Positions 17,799 through 26,374 of a stretch of DNA of 46,259 nucleotides are shown in pieces. The stretch is from positions 1-46,259 of the forward strand of contig CAZDSH010000008.1 in NCBI GenBank assembly GCA_964508195.1, written 5' to 3'. The position numbers and the translations under genes are program-made. This DNA comes from JAAYEV01 sp964508195 (GTDB lineage: Bacteria > Bacillota > Clostridia > Ch29). Below the pieces are notes generated by a model, which was not told the origin of the DNA, ran no database searches, and saw only the letters and a list, made by a program, of their open reading frames with translations. Numbering within the stretch: position 1 is the stretch's first letter; each line of letters starts with the position of its first letter.

Positions 17799-19844
17799 AT
17801 GGCTAAGGCAACAACATTAAACAGGATGTTTGCCCTCGATATTGGTACCAGGACAGTGGTAGGGGTATTGGCCCGGGGGGATACCTATGGGCGGGGATTG
17901 GATGTTATCGATATAGAAGTGGCGGAGCATAGGGAACGAAGCGTGTTCGGCGGGCAAATACATGATATAGCTAGCGTCGCTGAAATAGTAAAAGAGGTTA
18001 AACAAAGGCTGGAACAAAGGAATAATTGCAGCCTCAATCATGTATGCGTAGCCGCCGCAGGGAGGACCCTTATTACCCAAAGGATAAAAACAATGGAGAA
18101 TGTAGAGGGGCTGGGCTCCGTGGGGGCCGATTTTATAAACAGCCTTGAGCTTAAGGCTATGCAGGCTGCCCAGGAGCGGATACAAAGGGACTATAGGGGA
18201 AAGACCCAGCATTATTGTGTAGGCTATAGCGTCGCGAATTATTATCTGGACGGGATACCCATAAAAAATCTTGAGGGGCACCAAGGTTACGAGATGGGCG
18301 TAGATATTATCGCTACTTTCCTTCCCAGGACAGTGGTAGAGAGCCTTTATACCGTTATGGAAAGATCGGGCTTAGAAATAATAAACCTTACCCTAGAGCC
18401 TATAGCGGCTATGGGGATTACTATTCCCGAAAATTTGCGTGCTTTAAACCTCGCGATGGTGGACATAGGTGCAGGTACTTCGGATATTGCTATATCACGG
18501 GATGGTAGCATTTATGCCTATTCAATGGTATCTATGGCTGGGGATAGCGTGACGGAGGAGATAGCACAGCGGTTTTTGTTGGATTTTCAAACCGCCGAGG
18601 GGTTGAAAAAATGCCTCTTTTTAGGGGAACAACCATCGACATGCCGTAAAGATATAATGGGGGATACGCTTAATATCAGCCTAGAGCAATTAACGAAGGT
18701 TGTGCAACCTGTTATAAATAGAATATCCGATGAAATAATAAAAAATATTTTAAAATATAATGAAGGCCCGCCTAAGGCATTGTTTTGTGTCGGCGGCGGT
18801 AGCCTCACGCCGGGGCTTAAAGAATGTATTGCCTTGAAATTAGGATTGCCTAAGGACAGGGCGGGTATAAAGGAGATCGAAGATTCTGAGCTGTTTAGGA
18901 TATCGGTGCCGGGTATTTCAGGGCCGGAGTTTATAACCCCTATAGGTATTGCCTTGGCGGGGTATAAGGCATCTGGGGATCATTTTCTTGATATAAGGGT
19001 AAACGACGAGGAGCTTAGGCTTTTGAATATAAGAAATATAACCGTGGGGGATGCCCTTATGGCCGCCGGGTTTTCGCCGAGGAAGCTGATACCCGCCCGG
19101 GGCAGGGACATAAATTTTTTCATTAACGGCACGATAAATACCATAAAAGGTGAACCCGGTGATGCTGCTATTATAAAGGTTAACGGCGAAGGGGCCTCCT
19201 TAGATACGACGCTTAAAAAGGGTGACGTGCTTAGGGTAACTGAGGCGACTACAGGTAAGGACGCATGCCCTAAGGTAGCCGATATATTGCAAAGGGAAAG
19301 GCGCTTTGTAACCCTTGGGGGTGAAAGGGTTATGTTGCCGATGGAATGGACACTAAACAACGTTAAAACAAGTACTAGTGATAGGGTATGCGAGGGGGAC
19401 AACCTTGAAATCATCGGGGCCAAGACCCTAGGGGAACTAATAATAGCCCTTGATCTGCCTGATAAGGATTATATATACGATGTTAACGGACAAGAAGTGA
19501 CCCCTTCCTATATATTGGAGGATATGGATATCATTAATTTCTATAAGAGGAAGCCGAAGGGGGTCATTACGGTTACGGTGAACGGTAAAAGTTTAAAATT
19601 GCCCCCTAGAAGGCGGCCCTATATGTTCATAGATGTTTTTAATTTTTTGGATCTCAACCCAAAGGGTTTTAAAGGCAGGGTAAATATTACGATAAACGGC
19701 GAAAAGGCCGGGTATACAGATATAATTAAGGATGGGGACAGTTTGGTCCTACTACAAGACGGCGGACAGGGGGGTGAACGGGTGAGGCAAGTTCCTACGC
19801 TGACTAAAGGGCGGGAAATGTCTTTGCCCAGGGATGATGAATAG
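17799..19844 (+). CDS. FtsA/PilM-like ATPase with long C-terminal extension
   Basis: A 681-residue protein. Residues about 8-390 form an actin-like ASKHA ATPase of the FtsA type: FALDIGTRTVVGVL (phosphate 1), an SHS2-like insertion region, LAMVDIGAGTSDIAI (phosphate 2) and ALFCVGGGSLTPGL (adenosine). The remainder (about 400-675) is a string of beta-grasp or ubiquitin-like units, seen in repeats such as FFINGTINTIKGEPG, VNGEGASLDTTLKKGD, YDVNGQEVTPSYILEDMD and VNGKSLKLPPRRRP. No C-terminal amphipathic membrane helix is evident, and there is no ftsZ nearby, so this is unlikely to be the divisome FtsA itself. Its role is unknown. Confidence 0.8.
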   Translation: MAKATTLNRMFALDIGTRTVVGVLARGDTYGRGLDVIDIEVAEHRERSVFGGQIHDIASVAEIVKEVKQRLEQRNNCSLNHVCVAAAGRTLITQRIKTMENVEGLGSVGADFINSLELKAMQAAQERIQRDYRGKTQHYCVGYSVANYYLDGIPIKNLEGHQGYEMGVDIIATFLPRTVVESLYTVMERSGLEIINLTLEPIAAMGITIPENLRALNLAMVDIGAGTSDIAISRDGSIYAYSMVSMAGDSVTEEIAQRFLLDFQTAEGLKKCLFLGEQPSTCRKDIMGDTLNISLEQLTKVVQPVINRISDEIIKNILKYNEGPPKALFCVGGGSLTPGLKECIALKLGLPKDRAGIKEIEDSELFRISVPGISGPEFITPIGIALAGYKASGDHFLDIRVNDEELRLLNIRNITVGDALMAAGFSPRKLIPARGRDINFFINGTINTIKGEPGDAAIIKVNGEGASLDTTLKKGDVLRVTEATTGKDACPKVADILQRERRFVTLGGERVMLPMEWTLNNVKTSTSDRVCEGDNLEIIGAKTLGELIIALDLPDKDYIYDVNGQEVTPSYILEDMDIINFYKRKPKGVITVTVNGKSLKLPPRRRPYMFIDVFNFLDLNPKGFKGRVNITINGEKAGYTDIIKDGDSLVLLQDGGQGGERVRQVPTLTKGREMSLPRDDE

Positions 19845-20514
19845 TTCTCTTTACCAGGCGGAGGTTAAATGCCCCGTTTGTGAAACAAGTTTCAGCACCA
19901 GCCGGGTAAGGAGCAGGTCTTGTATAGTTAAAGACAGGGATACAGACTTTTGTGTGTACTACAAAGGATGCAATCCCATTCTTTATGAGGCGGTAGTGTG
20001 CACCCAGTGCGGTTATGCAGCTCTATATGAGAGGTTTAATGATATTGAGCCCGGGGATGCTGAAAAGGTATACGAAGAAATAGCGCCGAAATGGATAAAA
20101 AGGGACTTTAGCGGTGAAAGGGATATCGAAGATGCCATAGATGCCCACAAGTTGGCCTTGTATTGCGGTCAACTGCGCAAAAATACTCCGGCGGATATGG
20201 TTGCCTCTATATGTATGAGGCTAGCCTGGCTCAATAGGATGAAGGGGGATACGGAGGAAGAACAAAGGTTTATGGTTAACGCCTTAAAACAGTACTTGAT
20301 TCTCTATGATATAGGAAAAACACCGGAGAAGATGGACGATATAACCCTTATATATTTGATTGGCGAGCTGAACCGACGGACGGGGAATACTACTGATGCG
20401 GTATTATGGTTTAATAGAGTCGTATCCCACGGGGCGGCGAGGCGGAAACCTTTAATAGTAAAGATGGCAAGGGAACAGTGGTCAACTATAAGAAATATTG
20501 CAAAGGAAGGATGA
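19834..20514 (+). CDS. DUF2225 family protein
   Basis: A 226-residue protein. Two N-terminal CxxC pairs (CPVC at about 13-16 and CTQC at about 52-55) can form a metal site. The rest is a helical, TPR-like region with RLAWLNRMKG and LNRRTGNTTDAVLWFNRVV. This matches DUF2225 proteins, which have no assigned function. The ATG lies inside the last codons of the FtsA-like gene (11-base overlap), so translation is coupled. Confidence 0.82.
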   Translation: MMNSSLYQAEVKCPVCETSFSTSRVRSRSCIVKDRDTDFCVYYKGCNPILYEAVVCTQCGYAALYERFNDIEPGDAEKVYEEIAPKWIKRDFSGERDIEDAIDAHKLALYCGQLRKNTPADMVASICMRLAWLNRMKGDTEEEQRFMVNALKQYLILYDIGKTPEKMDDITLIYLIGELNRRTGNTTDAVLWFNRVVSHGAARRKPLIVKMAREQWSTIRNIAKEG

Positions 20515-20519
20515 ACAGT

Positions 20520-21050
20520 ATGAAGGAAAATATCCTTTACCGATGGTTGGACACGCCGGTGGGTAAGGTGTTAGTGGCGGCGTCCATTAAAGGTCTATGC
20601 TGGTTAGGTCTGTCTGGGGATAAAAATAATTCCTTTCATAGTTGGGTACATAAAAAATATACCGAGGCTGATATCATAGAAGGAACCAACGACGTAATAG
20701 CCGGGGCGGAGGCACAGCTTAGGGAATACTTTGCCGGTACCAGAAAGAAATTTTCCCTGGCCCTGGACCTAAGGGGCACTGTATTTCAAAGACGGGTTTG
20801 GCATGCCCTTATACAGATACCCTATGGCAATATCGCTAGCTATAGGGATATAGCTATAGCCGTGGATAAGCCCGCGGCAGTGCGGGCAGTAGGCCAGGCT
20901 AATAACAGGAATCCCATAGCCATTGTTGTGCCATGCCATCGGGTAGTAGGCAGCGACAAAAAGCTAGTAGGCTACGGCGGTGGGCTGGATGTCAAAAGGG
21001 CTCTTTTAGAGCTGGAGGGCATTAAAGTTCTGGGGGATCGTATAGTATGA
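20520..21050 (+). CDS. ogt: Methylated-DNA-protein-cysteine methyltransferase
   Basis: It repairs O6-alkylguanine by transferring the alkyl group to its own cysteine. The 176-residue form has the C-terminal DNA-binding domain with FQRRVWHALIQIPYG, SYRDIA, the GQANNRNPI stretch and the active site IVVPCHRVVG (Cys139). I chose ATG 20520 because GGAAGG lies nine bases before it. An upstream GTG at 20478 would add 14 residues inside the DUF2225 gene without a good binding site. Its last codons overlap the cobU start (ATGA). Confidence 0.93.
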   Translation: MKENILYRWLDTPVGKVLVAASIKGLCWLGLSGDKNNSFHSWVHKKYTEADIIEGTNDVIAGAEAQLREYFAGTRKKFSLALDLRGTVFQRRVWHALIQIPYGNIASYRDIAIAVDKPAAVRAVGQANNRNPIAIVVPCHRVVGSDKKLVGYGGGLDVKRALLELEGIKVLGDRIV

Positions 21051-21607
21051 AACAAGGGATCATATATATAACCGGCGGCGCCCGCAGCGGTAAGAGTACC
21101 TTTGCGGAAAATCTCATGAAGGAGGCGGGGCATAGAGTTCTTTATATAGCTACTGCTTTGCCCTTTGATAAAGGGATGCGAAGGAGGATAAAGGAGCATA
21201 TAAAGAAAAGACCGTCCTTTTGGGATACCCTTGAGGCCTATAAAGATATAGGCCAAAAGTTAGAGCTGAAAAATGAAAGGTATCATGGCATACTATTGGA
21301 TTGTATTACCCTTATGATAAATAACCTCATCATGGATAGGGGCTATGCAAAAAAGGGGATACCTTTAGGGGAGAGGGAACGAATAGAGAGGTTAATAATG
21401 TCCCAGATAGATTCTGCTATTATCGGCCTTAGAACGTGGGGGGACCTTTGTGTAATAGTTTCTAATGAAGTGGGTATGGGTCTCGTGCCGGACAATTCCC
21501 TAGGCAGATTGTTTCGGGATATTGCGGGCAGGGTTAATCAGCGTATAGCTTCCGAGGCCGATATAGGGTATTTTATGGTTTCCGGGGTGCCCATCAGGTT
21601 TAAATAG
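21047..21607 (+). CDS. cobU: Cobinamide kinase / cobinamide-phosphate guanylyltransferase
   Basis: It phosphorylates adenosylcobinamide and attaches GMP in cobalamin nucleotide-loop assembly. The 186-residue protein has a P-loop GGARSGKST at residues about 8-16, then IKEHIKKRPSFWDTLE, the LDCITLMINNLI block and VIVSNEVGMGLVPDN. The start overlaps the ogt stop. The gene begins a run cobU-cobO-cobS-cobC, which indicates cobinamide salvage or late synthesis. No corrin-ring genes are in the window. Confidence 0.94.
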   Translation: MKQGIIYITGGARSGKSTFAENLMKEAGHRVLYIATALPFDKGMRRRIKEHIKKRPSFWDTLEAYKDIGQKLELKNERYHGILLDCITLMINNLIMDRGYAKKGIPLGERERIERLIMSQIDSAIIGLRTWGDLCVIVSNEVGMGLVPDNSLGRLFRDIAGRVNQRIASEADIGYFMVSGVPIRFK

Positions 21608-21621
21608 GGAGGGGTTAGGAT

Positions 21622-22167
21622 ATGGTGCGTAAAGAGCTTGAAAAGGGTCTTATACAAGTTTATACCGGGGATGGTAAGGGAAAGACTACCGCTGCACTGG
21701 GGCAGGCGTTACGGGCAGTAGGTAGGGGTTATAAGGTGTATATGGTACAGTTTTTAAAGGGCGGCGACAGCGGTGAACTTATATCCGCGGAAAAACTGGC
21801 CCCGGAGTTTAAAATATTTCGTTTTGAAAAGAAAAGGGGATTTTTCTGGACATTAAATGACGAGGAAAAAAAGGAACTAAAATTAGAAATTGCCGAAGCC
21901 TTCGAATTTATTAAGGGCGTGGTACAAAACAATGAATGTAATATCCTTATACTAGATGAAATAATGGGCGTATTGCATAACGGTCTTTTAACGGCGGAGG
22001 TGGTAAAGGACCTTCTAGAGCAAAAGCCCGATAGAATGGAAATAATACTGACGGGTAGGGATGTACCGGCGAATATATTGGAAATGGCTTCCTTAGTAAC
22101 GGAAATGAAGCTTATAAAACATCCCTTCGATAAAGGGATAGGCCCAAGGGAAGGAATAGAATTGTGA
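21622..22167 (+). CDS. cobO: Cob(I)yrinic acid a,c-diamide adenosyltransferase (CobO/BtuR type)
   Basis: It transfers the 5'-deoxyadenosyl group from ATP to Co(I) corrinoids. The 181-residue protein opens with the Walker A motif GDGKGKTTAALG after VYT, then VQFLKGG, the ILILDEI Walker B segment, and ILTGRDVP near the C-terminus. These are the hallmarks of the CobA/CobO/BtuR family. A GGGAGGGG ribosome binding sequence precedes the ATG. The stop overlaps the cobS start as GTGA. Confidence 0.94.
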   Translation: MVRKELEKGLIQVYTGDGKGKTTAALGQALRAVGRGYKVYMVQFLKGGDSGELISAEKLAPEFKIFRFEKKRGFFWTLNDEEKKELKLEIAEAFEFIKGVVQNNECNILILDEIMGVLHNGLLTAEVVKDLLEQKPDRMEIILTGRDVPANILEMASLVTEMKLIKHPFDKGIGPREGIEL

Positions 22168-22904
22168 TAATGAAGGGGTTTATACAGGCTTTACAATTTT
22201 CGACGAGGATTCCTATACGAACAATACCTAGGGAAGAAGGTGCCGGCCTTGCAAAGGGTATGAAATATATGCCCCTTATCGGCGGTGCTATCGGTCTGGT
22301 GATGCTGGCTTTGTACGAAATATTAACGGGAATTGATTCCCTCGTCGCCGCGGTAACAGCGATACTAGCCGAAGCCCTTATAACAGGAGGGCTGCACCAG
22401 GATGGCCTTGCGGATACCTTTGACGGGTTTTATTGTAATGGCCCAAGGGACGATATTTTGAAGGTAATGGCGGATAGCCGACTAGGTACTCACGGTGTTA
22501 TAGCCCTTACGGGGGTGTTGCTTCTGAAGATAGCCTTTGTAAACGCTTTTAAAAGGCCAGAGATGCTATTCATTATGCCTGTGTACGCAAGGCTGGCGAT
22601 GGTATACGGTGCCGCCTTTTCAAAAAGCGCAAAGGCCTCGGGTTTAGGTTCCGAGGTTATAGGGGACGTAATGCCTAAGGATGCACTAATAGCAAGCCTG
22701 ATCACGATGGCTATAGCTATATATCCTATAGGATTATTCCTTACGGGCATTCTGACGGTAATGACTTTAGGTTTGTCTTTAGTATTTGTCAGGGTATGCA
22801 GTTTCAAAATAGGGGGGATGACAGGGGACACCCTAGGTGCCCTTAACGAAATAGTCGCCCTTTCGGTTTTGCCGGTATACGGGCTGTTTTATTTTTATGT
22901 TTAG
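22164..22904 (+). CDS. cobS: Adenosylcobinamide-GDP ribazoletransferase
   Basis: It joins alpha-ribazole to adenosylcobinamide-GDP at the membrane. The 246-residue hydrophobic protein starts with FIQALQFSTRIPI, has the conserved GGLHQDGLADTFDGF followed by DSRLGTHGV, and about six membrane segments. The GTG start overlaps the cobO stop, and an ATG two codons later (22170) is an equal alternative. The stretch GGMTGDTLGALNEI near the end is also typical. Confidence 0.95.
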   Translation: MIMKGFIQALQFSTRIPIRTIPREEGAGLAKGMKYMPLIGGAIGLVMLALYEILTGIDSLVAAVTAILAEALITGGLHQDGLADTFDGFYCNGPRDDILKVMADSRLGTHGVIALTGVLLLKIAFVNAFKRPEMLFIMPVYARLAMVYGAAFSKSAKASGLGSEVIGDVMPKDALIASLITMAIAIYPIGLFLTGILTVMTLGLSLVFVRVCSFKIGGMTGDTLGALNEIVALSVLPVYGLFYFYV

Positions 22905-22953
22905 CATTAAAGGATTATAGATTAATATGGAAATATAAAGAAAGGGGTCTTCA

Positions 22954-23586
22954 ATGTTAGAATTACTTTTAGTAAGGCACGGTCAGACGGAGGGTAACAA
23001 GAAAAGATTATACCAGGGATGGTCCGATACGCGATTAACGGAAAAGGGTATGCTACAAGCGAAACAGCTTGCGTTAAGGCTTAGGGAAAGAAAACTGGAT
23101 TATATATACAGCAGTCCCCTTGGCAGGGCTTTAAATACGGCCCGGGCGGTGAATGAATATCATAACCTCGAAATTATAACCGTGGACAATATAAAGGAGA
23201 TTCATTTTGGCGATTGGGAGAATCTTAGTGCCGAGGAACTGAAGGAGTTATATCCGAACTATATGGAAAAATGGAGAACGAATTGCCCTAAATATTCTGC
23301 GCCGGGGGGCGAAAGCCTCGAGGAGGCATATTCACGGATCAATCCATGGTTTGAAAGGCTTATTAAAGATAACTCCGAAGGAACCATACTAATAGTAAGC
23401 CATGCAGGGGCTATAAGGGCTATGATATCCAATTTAATAGGCCGTGGCACAGAGAGCCATTGGAACTATATAATAAAAAATTGTAGCATAAGTACTATAA
23501 ACGTCCATGACGGATTCCCGATGTTAGCGGGGCTTAATGATGTATCCCATCTGGAGAATATAAAAGATAATCAAAAAAATAATTGA
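22954..23586 (+). CDS. cobC: Histidine-phosphatase family protein, probable alpha-ribazole phosphatase
   Basis: A 210-residue phosphoglycerate-mutase-like phosphatase with the phospho-histidine motif LVRHGQTEGN, then YSSPLGRALNTA, IHFGDWEN and the second histidine in VSHAGAIRAMI. Its place directly behind cobS argues for dephosphorylation of alpha-ribazole-5'-phosphate or cobalamin phosphate. By sequence alone it could be a general phosphatase or a phosphoglycerate mutase-like enzyme. The latter is of some interest because the glycolytic cluster here lacks a mutase gene. Confidence 0.85.
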   Translation: MLELLLVRHGQTEGNKKRLYQGWSDTRLTEKGMLQAKQLALRLRERKLDYIYSSPLGRALNTARAVNEYHNLEIITVDNIKEIHFGDWENLSAEELKELYPNYMEKWRTNCPKYSAPGGESLEEAYSRINPWFERLIKDNSEGTILIVSHAGAIRAMISNLIGRGTESHWNYIIKNCSISTINVHDGFPMLAGLNDVSHLENIKDNQKNN

Positions 23587-23705
23587 TGCAAGAAGGAGAA
23601 ATGCAGTTTTCGTAGAATATGTAAATTATAAAGAAAGTACAACAATAGAGCGGAGCGGATACCTTAAACAAGAAATAATTAAATTTTGCTTGATGAGGTG
23701 GTCGT

Positions 23706-23933
23706 TTGAATACAAAAGACACCAATATTGTCGTTATTCATGAAACCATGGAGTCTATAAGGAACAGGATTCTGGACAATCAACTGTTGGCACGATTAAA
23801 AAGGGCTTCAAAAGAGGAGGTTATTGTACTAAGGAAGCAGTTCGGCGATGACGCTATAGATATGGGCATAAACATCATCGAGGCCTACGATATGTTAAAT
23901 ATCATCGTAGGTAGGATACAGACAACAAGTTAA
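23706..23933 (+). CDS. Small protein of unknown function (75 aa)
   Basis: I do not recognise this 75-residue protein. It starts with TTG after GATGAGGTGG, reads NTKDTNIVVIHETMESIRNR at the start and appears to be helical, with alternating charged and hydrophobic residues and no membrane segment or cysteine. The frame is open between cobC and a strong terminator that starts right at its stop codon, which supports it being real. It may be a small regulator or DNA-binding protein, but nothing in the sequence settles that. Confidence 0.55.
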   Translation: MNTKDTNIVVIHETMESIRNRILDNQLLARLKRASKEEVIVLRKQFGDDAIDMGINIIEAYDMLNIIVGRIQTTS

Positions 23934-23937
23934 AAAA

Positions 23938-24045
23938 ACGACCAACGAAGGACATCTTTTTAAAAAGCTGTAATGATAACCGAGAACAATGGTTACCATA
24001 CACAAAGGACAGCGAGTATTATGCCTTCGGTGGTCGTTTTTTTTA
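23938..24045. terminator. Large structured bidirectional terminator / possible RNA element
   Basis: Outer arms ACGACCAACGAAGG (23938-23951) and CCTTCGGTGGTCGT (24024-24037) pair over 14 positions with one mismatch. They have T-runs on the right and an A-run on the left, so it can end transcription of the small ORF (+) and of the Fur-family gene (-). Inside are a second stem GCTGT (23967-23971)/ACAGC (24009-24013) and an inner hairpin ATGaTAACC/GGTTAcCAT (23973-23999). The nested apical part is larger than a normal terminator needs. Confidence 0.75.
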
Positions 24046-24075
24046 ATTTTTTTTAATTATGTAACGCAAAACAAA

Positions 24076-24489
24076 CTATTCGGCATCCCTGCAATAGGGG
24101 CATATACCATAGAAATAAAGTTGCAGTTTATGTATATCATAGCCGCTGGAAGTTTGGGCCCTATTTCTAAGGATTTTTGGCAATACCATATCCACATCCT
24201 CCAGTTTGCCGCATTTTGTGCATAAAATATGGGGATGAGGCTTAGGATTAATATCGTACCTCGAAATATTCTCGCCGATGTTCAGCTCTTGAATAATGTC
24301 TGATCCCGTTAATAAATCAAGGGTTTTGTACACTGTAGCCAGGCTCATAGTTGGAAAATCCACGGAAATTATATTGTATATCATCTCTGCAGTAGGATGC
24401 ATATTGCAATTTTGTAGTACTTCGTATATGGCCAGCCTCTGTGGGGTTACTTTGAAACCCATTTCCCTTAGAACAATATCCAAGTCCAT
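24076..24489 (-). CDS. Fur-family transcriptional regulator (PerR-like)
   Basis: A 137-residue metal-dependent repressor. The winged-helix domain (about 1-80) has the block FKVTPQRLAIYEVL, HPTAEMIYN and SLATVYKTLDLL. The C-terminal metal and dimer domain has PHPHILCTKCG and a closing CPYC, giving the two CxxC pairs of a structural zinc site. The subtype (Fur, PerR or Zur) cannot be settled by eye, though the compact form without an N-terminal extension is PerR-like. It is divergent from the Na/phosphate cotransporter gene and has its own strong promoter. Confidence 0.9.
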   Translation of the reverse strand: MDLDIVLREMGFKVTPQRLAIYEVLQNCNMHPTAEMIYNIISVDFPTMSLATVYKTLDLLTGSDIIQELNIGENISRYDINPKPHPHILCTKCGKLEDVDMVLPKILRNRAQTSSGYDIHKLQLYFYGICPYCRDAE

Positions 24490-24527
24490 GCCGGCACCAT
24501 CCTAATTAATAGTCGTTATCCAGTAAT

Positions 24528-24556
24528 AATATATAACGTAGTACATGTTTTGTCAA
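24528..24556 (-). promoter_or_regulatory. Promoter of the Fur-family gene
   Basis: On the - strand a perfect TTGACA (24556-24551), a 17-base spacer and TATATT (24533-24528) lie about 40 bases before the start codon. GTTAT (24515-24519) and ATAAC (24534-24538 region) form an interrupted inverted repeat over the -10 that could be an operator for self-regulation (speculative). Confidence 0.75.
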
Positions 24557-24623
24557 ATAAATCCTATAGAAATCATATAACAAAGGGTTGACTATAGAAG
24601 ATTATCCCATGGAGTACGGGAAA

Positions 24624-24669
24624 TTAACATAGATGTAACATAAACATTTTTAAAATAGTTTATTATAGT
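24624..24669 (+). promoter_or_regulatory. Promoter with possible Pho box before the Na/phosphate cotransporter
   Basis: TTAACA (24624-24629) and GTAACA (24635-24640) are direct repeats spaced 11 bases start to start, like the TTAACA-type repeats bound by PhoP. They are followed by TAAACA (24641-24646), a 17-base spacer and TATAGT (24664-24669) as -35/-10. The downstream gene handles phosphate, which supports the reading. The repeats are short and AT-rich, so chance is possible. Confidence 0.45.
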
Positions 24670-24714
24670 ATAGGAACGATAAAGCTTTTATTTCCTGATA
24701 GGAGGAGGTAAAAG

Positions 24715-26319
24715 GTGACAAGCAGAATGGTCTTTGAGCTGTTAGGGGGCCTGGGGCTTTTTATTTACGGTATGAACACCCTGGGCACGGGGCTTCAAAA
24801 AGCAGCCGGGGATAGGCTTAAAAGGCTCCTTGAAGTGCTTACTACTAATAGGATTTTAGGTCTCGTTTTTGGCGCGGTTATAACGTCGATGACACAAAGT
24901 AGTAGTGCCACGACGGTAATGGTCGTGGGATTCGTAAATGCCGGGCTCATGAATCTCATGCAGTCCGTAGGGGTTATTATGGGCGCAAATATAGGTAGCA
25001 CCGTTACGGCCCAATTAGTAGCCTTTAAATTCTCAGACATAGCGCCGGTAATAGTGGCTATGGGCGTCGGATTCTTGATATTCGGTACCCGCAGGAAATA
25101 TAAACAATTAGGTGAGATACTTATAGGTTTTGGTATCCTGTTCATCGGCATGAATTTTATGTCGGCGGCCATGGAACCTTTAAAGGATTCTGATCTGTTT
25201 TCAAACATTATGGGAACTTTTAGCCGTAATAGATTCATTAGCGTAGTGGCGGGTTTTATAGTAACAGGCATAATCCAAAGCAGCGGCGCTTCTATCGGAC
25301 TGTTACAGGCTTTAGCCTTTAACGAACTTATAACCCTCGATACCGCATTACCTATTATACTGGGTATGAATATAGGTACCTGCGTTACGGCCCTTTTATC
25401 CAGTATAGGGACCAACATCGCTGCTAGGAGGGCGGCGGTGATTCATCTTACGATAAAGGTAATAGGGATGTTTCTGTTCATAGGTTTTACGACACCCCTT
25501 AGCTCATCGGTGAAATATTTAGGGGGCAATATAGTACGGCAAATAGCTAATGCCCATACCCTTTATAATGTTGCCAATACGATTATACTCCTACCCTTCG
25601 CATCTTTATTGGTGCTAGCCGCCAAGAAATTCGTGCCCGGCGAGGAGGAAGAGGAGGAAATACTTAAATACCTCGATAACCGGCTATTGGAGACCCCTAG
25701 CATAGCTGTATTGCAGGCGGTAAAGGAAGTAGCCAGGATGGGTAGCGTCGCAGCGGAGACCCTTAGGTACGCCGTGGACGGTTTCATAAAGGAGGACGAG
25801 AGGCTATTGAACCATTGTTTCCAAAGGGAAGAGATGGTCAACACTTTAGAAAGGGAGATCACACAGTTTCTGGTACTCCTTGCCAATAGCAGCCTCTCCG
25901 CAGCGGAGAACGATTTGGTTACGGGACTGTTTCATACGGTAAACGATATCGAAAGGATAGGGGACCATGCAGAAAATATAGCAGAACGCGGCCAGAACAA
26001 GATAGATGATAGGCTTGTATTTTCCGAAATAGGTATACGGGATTTAAGTGCTATGGCTGATTTTGTCTATTCCATGGTAGAGGATTCCGTTATTGCCTTA
26101 AGGAACAAAGACTACGAACTCGCCCGGAGGATAAGGCAAAGGGAGGACGATGTGGATAGAATGGAAAGGGAATACAGGGAAAGCCATATCGGAAGGCTTA
26201 ACAACTACCAATGCGTCCCGGGATCCGGTGTCGTGTTCCTAGATGTAATAAGTAACCTAGAAAGGATAGGGGACCACTGTGCCAATATCGCCCTGTCCGT
26301 ACTAGACAGGATAAGATAA
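24715..26319 (+). CDS. Na+/phosphate cotransporter with C-terminal PhoU-like domain
   Basis: A 534-residue NptA/YjbB-type sodium-phosphate cotransporter. The membrane part (about 1-310) has two inverted Na/Pi repeats, each with the hallmark glutamine-serine motif: TSMTQSSSATTVMVVGFV at about 60 and GIIQSSGASIGLL at about 185. The C-terminal cytosolic half (about 335-530) is a PhoU-like helical bundle containing the repeated ERIGDHAENIAE and ERIGDHCANIAL motifs. It starts with GTG behind AGGAGGAGGT. It ends at a clear terminator, so it is monocistronic. Confidence 0.93.
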   Translation: MTSRMVFELLGGLGLFIYGMNTLGTGLQKAAGDRLKRLLEVLTTNRILGLVFGAVITSMTQSSSATTVMVVGFVNAGLMNLMQSVGVIMGANIGSTVTAQLVAFKFSDIAPVIVAMGVGFLIFGTRRKYKQLGEILIGFGILFIGMNFMSAAMEPLKDSDLFSNIMGTFSRNRFISVVAGFIVTGIIQSSGASIGLLQALAFNELITLDTALPIILGMNIGTCVTALLSSIGTNIAARRAAVIHLTIKVIGMFLFIGFTTPLSSSVKYLGGNIVRQIANAHTLYNVANTIILLPFASLLVLAAKKFVPGEEEEEEILKYLDNRLLETPSIAVLQAVKEVARMGSVAAETLRYAVDGFIKEDERLLNHCFQREEMVNTLEREITQFLVLLANSSLSAAENDLVTGLFHTVNDIERIGDHAENIAERGQNKIDDRLVFSEIGIRDLSAMADFVYSMVEDSVIALRNKDYELARRIRQREDDVDRMEREYRESHIGRLNNYQCVPGSGVVFLDVISNLERIGDHCANIALSVLDRIR

Positions 26320-26331
26320 ATCAGGCTACTG

Positions 26332-26366
26332 CCCCGGGAGTATTTCCCAGGGGTGGTTTTTTATTT
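26332..26366 (+). terminator. Terminator of the Na/phosphate cotransporter gene
   Basis: Stem CCCCGGGA (26332-26339) / TCCC-a-GGGG (26345-26353), with one bulged base and a five-base loop, is followed by TGGTTTTTTA. Confidence 0.85.
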
Positions 26367-26374
26367 ATCCGTAA

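Noticed and set aside
20478..20519. Upstream GTG start for ogt
   Set aside because: It lies inside DUF2225 coding sequence without a binding site; ATG 20520 has GGAAGG at good spacing.
23989..24225. 78-residue + strand ORF
   Set aside because: It starts inside the structured terminator and runs antisense to the Fur-family gene.
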